Shown here piece after piece: positions 56,299-64,000 of a stretch of 64,000 bases of DNA. Source of the DNA: Furcasterigmium furcatum (Eukaryota > Ascomycota > Sordariomycetes > Glomerellales > Plectosphaerellaceae). Location of the stretch: the NCBI GenBank assembly GCA_001599815.1, contig BCIA01000006.1, forward strand, positions 1,924,961 to 1,988,960, in the 5' to 3' direction. Position 1 is the first letter of the stretch, and every line of letters begins with the position of its first letter. Made by a program: the position numbers and the translations under genes. Below the pieces are notes generated by a model that saw only the letters and a program-made list of their open reading frames with translations, ran no database searches and had not been told where the DNA came from.

Positions 56299-59182
56299 TT
56301 AGAAGAGACCCCAACGGCCCCGCTCCTTCTCCTCCTTCCTCCCGCCGTGCGTCCCCCGCTCGCGGCCCTCCAGCTGTCTCAGACTCTCCATCTTCTCCAG
56401 GACCAGCTCGAGAAGTTCCTTGCGGCGGATGACCTCTAGGTGCTGCTTCACCTTGGGGTCCTCCTTGGCGAATTTCTCGATCTGCTCATCACTCAGGTGG
56501 CGGCCCAGTCGCAGATCCAGCTCGCGAGGGAAGTTATAGTAGAACTCGGAGAGCAGCTCAACGTTGAGGAAGAGTACCGAAGTCGATGCAAGCTTCGTCG
56601 CCACGGCGTTGAGGAAGACCTCTGGGCAGTAGTACTTATTCTTCAAGTCGGCACACTGTCGGGACTTGACCGCCAAAAGGCGCATCTTGATGATGTCTGA
56701 TCGGTCTCGCAGGAAGACAGCTTCTCGACCTGGGTATACCAAGTTAGCTTTGATCGCTGCCGTAGCAGGAGTCGAGTAGCGCAAAACATACCTCTGGCGA
56801 GGAGAGCGGCACTGAAGCCACCGGCGCCGCTACGGCCATCTCCCTCGACCACGAGATCGCCCTTCCTCGTCTTGTCAATGAAGGCCATGACGTCCCTCAG
56901 CTTTCTCTTCCCTCCGACACTCGCCTCGATGCCCTTGAAAGCGGACTCGCAGTCGTGCAATTCCTTTTTGAGGACTGCGCCGGCGTGATCTCTCCCCTTG
57001 GTCCATTCCCTCTCTTCGATTTCGATATCAAACTTGTAAGGCTTGATGGAGTTCTCGACCTGATCGCTCGTGCTGTAGAACCTCTCGTTGAGAATTGTCG
57101 AGGCAGCGTCGGTAATGGCCTGGCGAGCAAAGGGGTGCGTTGCGAACGTGGACTTGCTAATCAGGCGGTCGATGTTGGACAGAAGGGAAGAAGCGACCAC
57201 AGTGGTGCCGAGGCGTCCGACGCCTAGCTTCGTGAGAGAAGATGTCGAGGCGTCGAGCTGACGGCGCCAGTAGAGCGAATCAGGGTCGGCCCTGGGTAGA
57301 TCGGCCAGGCTGTCAGGCTCGGGGCGAACTTGGGAAAGATCCGCAATTGGCTTGTTCCAGTACCGCGCCGCGAGGAGATCCAAAACCTTCTGATCAAGCT
57401 CGCTCTTCACAATATCATGCATCTGCGCGCGTCCGAATTCCTCGGAGAATTGCTTGAAGGAGTGCTTGAAGGCATCAAGGCTCTCGGCCAGGTAAGACTC
57501 CGCAGACAGTGGCCGGTCGTTGTACTGAACCTTGAACTCATATGTCGCCTCCTCCAGCTCCTGCCGGATAGCATCGCTGGTGCTAGCCAGGCTGGCAGAC
57601 ATTGTCTGCTCCAGGACTGTCATCAGCTTCTTTCGCAGATTAACTGTGCCAACATTGACGTCCGCTGCCTCACCGAACTCGAGAGGATGTGCCGAGAAGA
57701 AGGCTTTCTCATTCTTTGCGATGGCCGACATTAGGTTACTGGGCCCCCGGTTGAAGAGGCCAGAGGCCTGGGGTGCTCGTGACACGACACCTACGTACCC
57801 GAGCCGCAGGGGATATTGCTTGTCGGTGAGAATGGCAGCACCTCGAGGGGCGTCAACAAGATCCATCTTGGTGACCACACCAATGGTGCGTTCGCCGCGA
57901 GGATCAACCCTGCGGCTGGCACGCAGAGCCGCCGAGTTGGCCAGATCAACGTCTGCGGCCGAGATGGCCAGAATTACGTTTGGTGGTTGGATGTACTTGT
58001 CGCAAAGTTCGGCGATCTTCTGTTTCAGCGCCAAGGGCTGGTTCTGGCCAACGACTTGGATGTATCCAGGGAGATCGATCAGGGACAGATCCGGGACATG
58101 AGGGGAGTAAACGGTGAGGTGGATAGGGTCATCGGAGACTGCCTCCGAATCGGGAACAGCGAGGTTGAGCTCGGTGAGAGTCCTTTGGATAGACGAGAAG
58201 TCGGTGATACGCTTCAAGCCGAGATCGGGGAACTCGCCATACTCGGCATCGGAATCCGGCGTGTTGACGAGAGTCAATTCGATTGGACGCCGAGTGACCA
58301 TGTTCGTGCCCTTGGGCAGGAACTCGTGGCCGACGAGAGCCTCGAGGACTGAACTCTTGCCCGACGACTGAGAGCCGATGACGACGATGGACGGTAATGT
58401 CAGGGTGCTGGACTGGCCGACCCTTGACAGCATGTTCCGAATCTCGATCATCTTCTTGGTCAGGAGCATCATCTGATCGTCCTTGGCAACTTCGCCGTCC
58501 TCTCGAGAGTCCTCTTCTGAGGACTGATCGTATCCGTAAGCCGCAGTAGAGGCTCCAACAACGGCAGCGGCGCCGGCTCTGCTCTTGCGTGGTGGTTCTC
58601 CGCCGGGACCCTTGCCGTCACCACCGCCACTGCCGATATCTTCGTGGATGCGTAGAACCTTCTGCAGCCATTCTGGCGTTTCGAATTGCTCTTTCGTGTT
58701 TTCCCAGCCCTGCACCGTCTGGCTTGCGATGCCGACCGCACTGCCATAGAGGCTCGAGGCCGTGTCTGACACCCCATCGGCGGTCTTTGTGAACAAGTCG
58801 AACGCGCTTGTGCTTAGCTCTGGAACGCCGGTCAGCGATACGGCTCACCCGGTACCTTCCTTTGAATCCGAGGGAGTTGCCTACGATTAGCTTGGTACTG
58901 GACCCAAGCCAAGGTGCCCACGGCAAGGCCGCCGAACATTGCCGGGATGCGGACGAACTTGACGACCAGCTTGGGCAGGAAACGGGCAAAAGAGGCATTG
59001 CGGACAGCGACGGCATTGTGAAAGGAATTGCCAGAGAACCATATGCGCCTCTGGGTCGCCCGAATAGCGGCATCGGCCCGAAGGAGGCCGCCGGAAGAGA
59101 GTCGGTGATATTGTCGGACGGTCTGGTTGGTACCGCGTCGCGTCGCGGACGACAGCCCCATGGCGAGGAGTCTTCCGCTCAT
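56299..59182 (-). CDS. MGM1: Mitochondrial dynamin-like GTPase
   Basis: Exons are 59182-58885, 58819-56792 and 56729-56299, giving 918 aa. Mgm1/OPA1 fuses mitochondrial inner membranes and shapes cristae. The N-terminus is basic (presequence), followed by a transmembrane segment (IPAMFGGLAVGTLAWV, ~80-95). A second Ala/Gly-rich hydrophobic stretch at ~183-195 (GAAAVVGASTAAYGYD) sits where rhomboid protease cleaves yeast Mgm1; this reading is inference. The GTPase domain has the P-loop GSQSSGKSS at 248-256, switch TRRPIELTL, DLPGYIQVVG (G3) and VVTKMDLVD (G4). The stalk and GED-like end include NKYYCPEVFLNAVATKLA and NVELLSEFYYNFPRELD. A Tc1-type transposon sits 231 bp upstream of the start ATG. 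Confidence 0.95.
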
Positions 59183-59412
59183 GGTGGCGTTAGGAGGGAT
59201 TGCGCATGCAACCGAGTTTCCGTGGCGGGGACCAGCATGTAAGTACGGCTGAGGGGATCTGGCGCGGGTCGGGNGGAAGGTTTTGGTGTCGTGATGTCGA
59301 AATAACGAGCTTGCCTGGGATCCTGAGACGGGAGTCGAGGTGGATGCCAAAAGGTGGCGCCGGAACGGCAGATAATGACATGGGCGCCGCCGCATTGACT
59401 GAGGTCGCTGTA

Positions 59413-59440
59413 CGGAGGAGCATTTCAAAAGTTTTGTCTT
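59413..59440 (+). repeat. Left terminal inverted repeat of the Tc1/mariner element
   Basis: The 28-bp sequence begins CGGAGGAGCATTTC and matches the reverse complement of 60881-60908 exactly. It is preceded by TA. Confidence 0.95.
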
Positions 59441-59568
59441 AACGCTAGACAAGGGTGATATCCACTAGTAGCTTAAACCCTAGTAATTCTTATATCTTAA
59501 GTCTCGCGATAGACACGTAAGCTCATCTCTTGTTTTCTTCTTTACCCCTCATCATCAATCCCATCAAG

Positions 59569-60858
59569 ATGCCACATACGGATATCGCCACTCGTGCCCT
59601 TGTGGTTACACTTAAGTCTCCTCTTATTGGAAGATCTTCAGCTGAGATCGCTGCTCAAACTGGGATCTCTCAACGCCAAGTTGATCGGATCTATGGCCGC
59701 GCTTGCGAGCGTGGTTTTGATCCGAATTCTCGCCCTCTTATCCTTAAGGATGAATGGCTTATTGATGCCCCTCGATCTGGCCGGCCCTCGAAGAGATCTT
59801 CCGAAGCTTCTATCTTAGCTAAGGTCCAGACTGATCGATATGGAAGAGAGAAGAACTGCGCTGATATCGCTGGAGACCTCAGCTTAGAGGGAATCAATAT
59901 CTCATCAACAACCGTTTGGAGGATCCTAAAGACTGCTGGATATCGGAAGACGAAGCCAACTCGCAAGCCTGGCCTCTCTGCAAGAATGAGGAGAGATCGG
60001 CTTGATTGGTGCCTTGCTTATCAATCCTGGACCTTAGAGGATTGGAAGAATGTGATCTGGAGCGATGAGACAGCTATTATCCTCCTCCAGCGCAGAGGCA
60101 GCTATCGGATCTGGAGGAAGAAAGATGAAGCCTTCTTGCGAAGCTGTATCCGGGAGAGATGGAAGGGATATTCAGAGTTCATGTTCTGGGGCTGTTTCTC
60201 TTATGAGAAGAAAGGGCCTTGTTTCTGCTGGAGCCCTGAGACTCTCGCTGAGAAGAAACAAGCAATCAAGGATCTTGAAGAGATAAACCAGGAGCTAGAG
60301 CCTCTCTTAAGAGAGGAATGGGAGCTCTCAAATAGCATTCGGCGTCTTGGTCTGCGGAGTCTTCCTGGGATAAAGCCTTCCTGGAAGTTCAACGCTAGAA
60401 CTGGCAAACTCTCTCGAGGATCAAAGGGAGGGATTGATTGGTACCGCTATCAGAAGAAGATCCTGATCCCTCGGCTGCTTCCTTTTGCTCAGCAATGCCA
60501 GCAGTCTCGGCCAGGGACTCTTGTTCAAGAGGATCGCGCTCCCTCTCATAGCCACTGGGTTCAGCAGAGGGTCTTTGATCTCTTCCAGGTCCAGCGGCTC
60601 CTCTGGGTTCCGAACTCTCCTGATCTGAACGCGATTGAGCCAGCCTGGCCTTGGCTCAAAAGGAGGACAACGCGAAAAGGTGCTCCTAAGAGTAGGGATG
60701 AAGCTGTTCGGATATGGCTGGCAGCTTGGAACGAGCTGCCTCAAGAGAAGATCCAAGCCTGGATAGAACGAATACCTGTCCATATTCAGAAGATTATTCA
60801 GCTTAAAGGGGGAAATGAATATAAGGAGGGTAGAGATGCAGGTAAAGGGAATAAATAG
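59569..60858 (+). CDS. Tc1/mariner transposase (DDE_3 type)
   Basis: 429 aa from the ATG at 59569 (context TCAAGATGCC); the frame is open further upstream without an earlier ATG of note. The N-terminal helix-turn-helix (GRSSAEIAAQTGISQRQVDRIYGRA, ~20-45) binds the TIR, and a second HTH-like part reads DLSLEGINISSTTVWRILKTAGYRK. The catalytic triad is visible: Asp in VIWSDETAI, Asp in LVQEDRAPSHSHW, Glu in NSPDLNAIEPAWPWLK. The last two are 34 residues apart (DD34E), as in Tc1. A charged ~90-residue insertion (AEKKQAIKDLEEINQELEPL onward) lies between the first and second Asp, longer than in animal Tc1. No frameshift or stop is present, so the enzyme may be active. Confidence 0.94.
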   Translation: MPHTDIATRALVVTLKSPLIGRSSAEIAAQTGISQRQVDRIYGRACERGFDPNSRPLILKDEWLIDAPRSGRPSKRSSEASILAKVQTDRYGREKNCADIAGDLSLEGINISSTTVWRILKTAGYRKTKPTRKPGLSARMRRDRLDWCLAYQSWTLEDWKNVIWSDETAIILLQRRGSYRIWRKKDEAFLRSCIRERWKGYSEFMFWGCFSYEKKGPCFCWSPETLAEKKQAIKDLEEINQELEPLLREEWELSNSIRRLGLRSLPGIKPSWKFNARTGKLSRGSKGGIDWYRYQKKILIPRLLPFAQQCQQSRPGTLVQEDRAPSHSHWVQQRVFDLFQVQRLLWVPNSPDLNAIEPAWPWLKRRTTRKGAPKSRDEAVRIWLAAWNELPQEKIQAWIERIPVHIQKIIQLKGGNEYKEGRDAGKGNK

Positions 60859-60880
60859 AAGCAAGGGTATCCCTGTTGGC

Positions 60881-60908
60881 AAGACAAAACTTTTGAAATG
60901 CTCCTCCG
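60881..60908 (-). repeat. Right terminal inverted repeat of the Tc1/mariner element
   Basis: This is the exact reverse complement of 59413-59440 and is followed by the duplicated TA at 60909-60910. Confidence 0.95.
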
Positions 60909-61853
60909 TACCCCAGCTACTTAATGCCTAGGTAGGGTACCTCTGGACCTAGGAAGCACGCATGAACAAGGTCTCAATGTCAAGTGACACTTGCCGCAGC
61001 CCCTGTAGTCAGCTATCGGGCCCTGGCCCCGTATAACTGCTTATCGCTGTCGTCATACCCAGCCAGACCCCCGGGACCCAGCCCAAACGGTCCTCGTGGC
61101 CATTGCCGATAAACGGACTGGGCTGGAAATCATGTCGAGACCCCGGCAGAATCGCGAGCTGGACATTCCGACAGCCCCCCAAAGACTTCAGGCTTGTAGT
61201 GGCGCCCCTCAGCCTCCAGACGAGCTTGTGCACAGTTGCCCAGCAGAAGCAAAGAAAAGGCAACAACAGACGCGGGACGTTCGGGAGAGCCACCAGCAGC
61301 AGCAACCGTAAGCCCGTGCCCCTTGTCTTGGTTGTCACCATCAGCGGGACACAAAGCGTAGTACCAATTGACTCACGTCCTCGACTCCCACACGCAGCCC
61401 GCCATCATTGCTTCTTCCCGAGCCGGAACCTTCGAGACCGAACCACCCCAAACGGACCGGCTCGCACATTCTCTTCCCTCATTTCTCCTTCGATCCAGCT
61501 CCGCCCTCGATCTCGGTTGCTCCTGGCCGTGCATTTCTCTCTCCTGATTGCGCCATTGCTCCCTAGTCCTCCGACATCTGCCTTTTTCTCGTCCATCAAC
61601 AACCGGACCGCCATCCCACGTAATCCTGACTCCTGCCGATGCCAGCTGAGCCTGAATAACGACCGAGCTCCCTCGACTCCCTGGGGTCAGGAACCCTTCA
61701 TCCTCCGTCCTCTTCCTGCCCTGAAGGCCCCGTCTCCTCGCATCAGCACACCTTCGAAGCTCTACTCTCGACCTGTACCTACCTTCGACCGCAAGCAATA
61801 CCTTATATCATACAGCACTTCATCGCCCAGCACTATCGTTGGAAGACAGCCCG
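60909..61853. other. Promoter and leader region of the DUG3-like gene
   Basis: These 945 bp lie between the transposon and the next start codon. The last ~450 bp are rich in pyrimidines, as expected of a leader. A 311-codon open frame (61103-62038) runs through it and overlaps the first two DUG3 exons; it lacks any family motif. Confidence 0.45.
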
Positions 61854-63471
61854 ATGTGCAGATTCCTCGTACGCTTCCTTGCTTTCCCGCCCGGCCTGGT
61901 GCCTTGTCTAAACTCCCAAATCACAGGTTTACCGCGGGAGCGACGAGATCCTCCTCTCCAAGCTCATCCTCGACCCTACACATTCGATACTCAAGCAATC
62001 CTTCGATTCGCGACTGCGACTGGTATGTTCCTTGGTAGAATGTCGTCTCTCCTGAGCTGACGCTCCTCCCCCCTCCCCTAGGACACTCGACGCGGCCAGA
62101 ACAATGCCGACGGCTTCGGAATAGGCTTCTACACAGATCCCAAACTCGGTCAAGCGCCCTGCCTCTTCACCTCGACGATCCCCGCCTGGAACTGCACCAA
62201 CCTCCAGCGCATCGCCTCCAAAACTGCCTCCCGGCTCATCTTCGCACATGTCCGGGCCACGACCGAAGGCTCCCTGAGCGAAGACAACTGCCACCCGTTC
62301 TGCCATGGTAGTCTGATGTGGATGCACAATGGCGGCTTGGGCGGGTGGAAGTACATAAAGAGGCGACTGGCCGAGAGGCTTGCCGACAAATGGTATCTCG
62401 GCGTTTGTGGCGGCACCGACAGCGAGTGGGCGTTCGCCCTCTTCCTCGACACCCTCGAGAGGATGGGCCACGACCCCAGCTCGCAGCCAGAGGAGGGCTT
62501 CGGACCAACGGTGCTGAGAAAAGCCGTTCTCAAGACGATCGGTCTGATCAATGAGCTCATCGACCAGATCCCGGAAAGCACCAAGGAGACCGAGAACGTC
62601 GACACCAGAAGTCTGCTCAACTTTGCGGTCAGCGATGGCCACAGCATCATCTGCACGCGATACATCAGCAGCTCCACCGATGAGGCGGCCAGCTTGTACT
62701 ACTCCTCCGGCACCGAATGGGAGAACAGGAAAGTTTCTCCGACCAACAGCGCCTACCAGATGGAGCGCCGCGACAAGGGAGCCGACATTGTACTTGTAGC
62801 CAGCGAGCCGCTGACGTTCGAGAGGGGTAAGTTGCACCTGAGTGAGGGAGGCTTCGAGACCTCATTCATCGCATGCTGACGGATGTTCAGAGAATTGGGT
62901 CAATGTTCCCACCAACTCGATCTTGACCATTCACAACCAGACGGTGATGGTCCATCCCATCATCGACCAATTCTATGATCGGTCCCCGTATCATGTCAGG
63001 TCGAGTGCCTTCGTTCAGGCTAAGGGACTGGCTGCCAACGAAAAGACGTCTGCGCTCCTGGCTTCTGCAGCAGCTCCCGGACTTGCGACCCCTGACCTTC
63101 AGAAGAGGATCATGGGGCCAACCATTCCCTTTGGCGTTCCGCACGCCAGAACGCCAGAGCAAACAGCCCCCAGCTCGGTCAAGAGCCGGCCCCACAGCGG
63201 GCTGCAGGAGGCACCCACGCCCCCCGATGCGCGGTCGATCACGACTCTGTCCAGCGGCCAGAGCTCGGCCTCGCGCCAGCCAGCCCGACGCAACATCAAG
63301 GTCAAAAGAAAGTCTCTGGGCTCTCCCGACCAGGCTGCAGCAACGGTTCAGACGTCCTCGCAGCCACCTCAAGCGGAGGACAGTGACACCGACTTCCCAG
63401 AGCACCAAGGCCCGGGGCTCGGACATCCCAATAAGCTGTCGAGGTTCTTCCCCGAGCTGACCATGAATTGA
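61854..63471 (+). CDS. DUG3: Class II glutamine amidotransferase (DUG3-like)
   Basis: Exons are 61854-61868, 61927-62022, 62082-62826 and 62891-63471, giving 478 aa. Dug3 is the amidotransferase-like subunit of the Dug2-Dug3 glutathione-degrading complex in the fungal cytosol. The first exon codes only MCRFL, so the nucleophile Cys2 is exposed once Met is removed. Splicing gives MCRFLVYRGSDEILLSKLI. Next come RRGQNNADGFGIGFYTD, LIFAHVRATTEGSLSEDNCHPF and LMWMHNGGLGGW, the Ntn amidotransferase glutamine site. NWVNVPTNSILTIHN closes the catalytic domain near residue ~300. A ~150-residue Ser/Pro-rich tail follows, longer than in yeast Dug3 (357 aa), and typical of filamentous fungi. Confidence 0.92.
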
Positions 63472-63846
63472 AGGCCATACCCGCTTGATTCTTGGGCTGT
63501 TGCTCACTTGCTTCTGGTCATTACATCAAACGCTGGCAAATTTCACGATACCCATGAGTTAGTTGGCTAGTAGCAGGCTGCACCTGTATTATGTTGTTGT
63601 TGTTGTTATTATTATTGTCATTATTACTACTGCTCATCCTCAGCACCCCGCTTCCCGATGGGAGGTCTCGTGACCTGGTAGAGCATTGAATTTGTATGGA
63701 TGGGCATCTGCGCGTCCGCCTGGGCTGGGGCTTGGTTGCATGACGGCGTTGTAATACCAGAATGTCTGATTGCGGATTATCAAGACTCACTCTGTGGCAT
63801 GTGTGCTGCCATACTGAAGGTTGCCCGAAGTGCCCTTTTGCGCCGT
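63472..63846. other. Intergenic region after DUG3, with trinucleotide repeats
   Basis: These 375 bp contain a GTT/ATT trinucleotide run at about 63592-63620. A minus-strand open frame across it (63521-63928) reads the run as poly-Asn and is likely spurious. Confidence 0.45.
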
Positions 63847-64000
63847 CTAAGCGCTGGGGGCAGCATGAGCGTCCGTCTCGGAATCGAGGGGTGGTGTGAG
63901 GAGGATGCCCGGATGTTGTCGTTGGCACATCTTGGTGGCCGCCACCGCAACCATCTTGTTGGTCTCTTTTTGGGAGGCCCGGCTCGCCTTGGCCGGAGTC
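63847..64000 (-). CDS. Possible C-terminal exon of a gene cut by the right edge
   Basis: On the minus strand, a frame enters at the right edge and ends at TAG (63849-63847). It encodes about 51 residues: TPAKASRASQKETNKMVAVA, then ATKMCQRQHPGILLTPPLDS and an acidic end. The composition (basic helix followed by a Pro/acidic tail) looks more like a real protein terminus than the competing frames. There is too little to name it, and it could be chance. Confidence 0.35.
   Translation of the reverse strand, partial: TPAKASRASQKETNKMVAVAATKMCQRQHPGILLTPPLDSETDAHAAPSA

Larger units (their letters stand above)
59413..60908 (+). mobile_element. Tc1/mariner-family DNA transposon, complete
   Basis: A 1496-bp element with 28-bp perfect terminal inverted repeats (59413-59440 and 60881-60908, outer end CGGAGGAGCATTTCAAAAGT) flanked by TA on both sides (59411-59412, 60909-60910). 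This is the TA target-site duplication of the superfamily. It carries one intact transposase gene on the plus strand. Identical TIRs and an uninterrupted ORF point to recent insertion or continuing activity. There is no excess of C-to-T change, so repeat-induced point mutation has not acted on this copy. Confidence 0.95.

Noticed and set aside
59413..60908. RIP (repeat-induced point mutation) damage in the transposon
   Set aside because: The transposase ORF is intact, TIRs are identical and there is no obvious TpA enrichment, so no sign of RIP.
61103..62038. 311-codon plus-strand open frame upstream of and over DUG3
   Set aside because: It is Pro/Ser/Arg-rich without motifs, overlaps the conserved DUG3 exons in another frame, and covers a CT-rich leader that is open by composition.
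63521..63928. 135-aa minus-strand open frame with poly-Asn
   Set aside because: The Asn run is a translation of an ATT/GTT microsatellite, and the rest has no protein-like features.
1..64000. tRNA, rRNA or CRISPR arrays
   Set aside because: I scanned by eye for B-box-like GGTTCGAANCC and for regular short repeats with spacers; hits were inside coding exons (for example in NAP1) and nothing folded as a tRNA. A tRNAscan run would be decisive.

Overview
This window is a gene-dense piece of a filamentous ascomycete nuclear genome (Pezizomycotina). Evidence: multi-exon genes with 48-65 nt introns carrying GTRNGY donors and CTRAY branch points, GC-rich third positions, fungal families throughout (SamB/MUB1, AIM6, cyanase, myosin V), and a CVVM-type mating pheromone precursor. 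The pheromone's layout suggests Sordariomycetes, plausibly Hypocreales. Three N bases show it is draft sequence. I found no tRNA, rRNA or CRISPR.

Layout. 1-5460: FUR1 (-, cut by the left edge), WAPL (+), Rheb GTPase (+). 6617-10067: a C78-family peptidase (+) tail-to-tail with HAM1 (-), then FAP7 (-). 10683-19044: class V myosin (-) and 3-phosphoglycerate dehydrogenase (-). 20556-27912: NAP1 (-) and a 16-exon P5B ATPase (+), divergent. 28324-31836: CFA-type methyltransferase (+), a 57-aa complex I-like protein (-), an ER-anchored UBE2J-type E2 (+). 32211-39765: TFC3 (-) and a basic coiled-coil protein (-). 41096-44477: AIM6 (+), cyanase (+), and a 41-codon pheromone gene (+). 45567-55765: EBP2 (+), MUB1/SamB (-), a two-helix membrane protein (-), ZRG17 zinc transporter (+). 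56299-63471: MGM1 (-), an intact Tc1/mariner transposon (+), DUG3-like amidotransferase (+). A possible C-terminal exon of another minus-strand gene runs off the right edge.

Most genes are housekeeping: nucleotide salvage and sanitation (FUR1, HAM1), chromatin and cohesin (WAPL, NAP1), RNA polymerase III transcription (TFC3), ribosome biogenesis (FAP7, EBP2), TOR signalling (RHB1), mitochondria (MGM1, complex I-like protein), metal and polyamine homeostasis (YPK9, ZRG17) and ubiquitin (C78 peptidase, E2, MUB1). There is no gene cluster with a shared pathway.

The most novel item is the pheromone gene at 44352-44477. A 42-bp unit ending in a CaaX box (CVVM) is duplicated almost perfectly, so one short precursor has an internal and a terminal prenylation motif. 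A TATA box lies 155 bp upstream, and three AACAAT motifs (the HMG-box core) lie further up. Next in interest are the young-looking transposon 231 bp upstream of the MGM1 start, unusual splice sites in HAM1 (a GC-AG intron and an AAG acceptor), and a C78 peptidase with no visible zinc-finger N-terminus. Exon coordinates were worked out by hand from splice consensus and reading frame.
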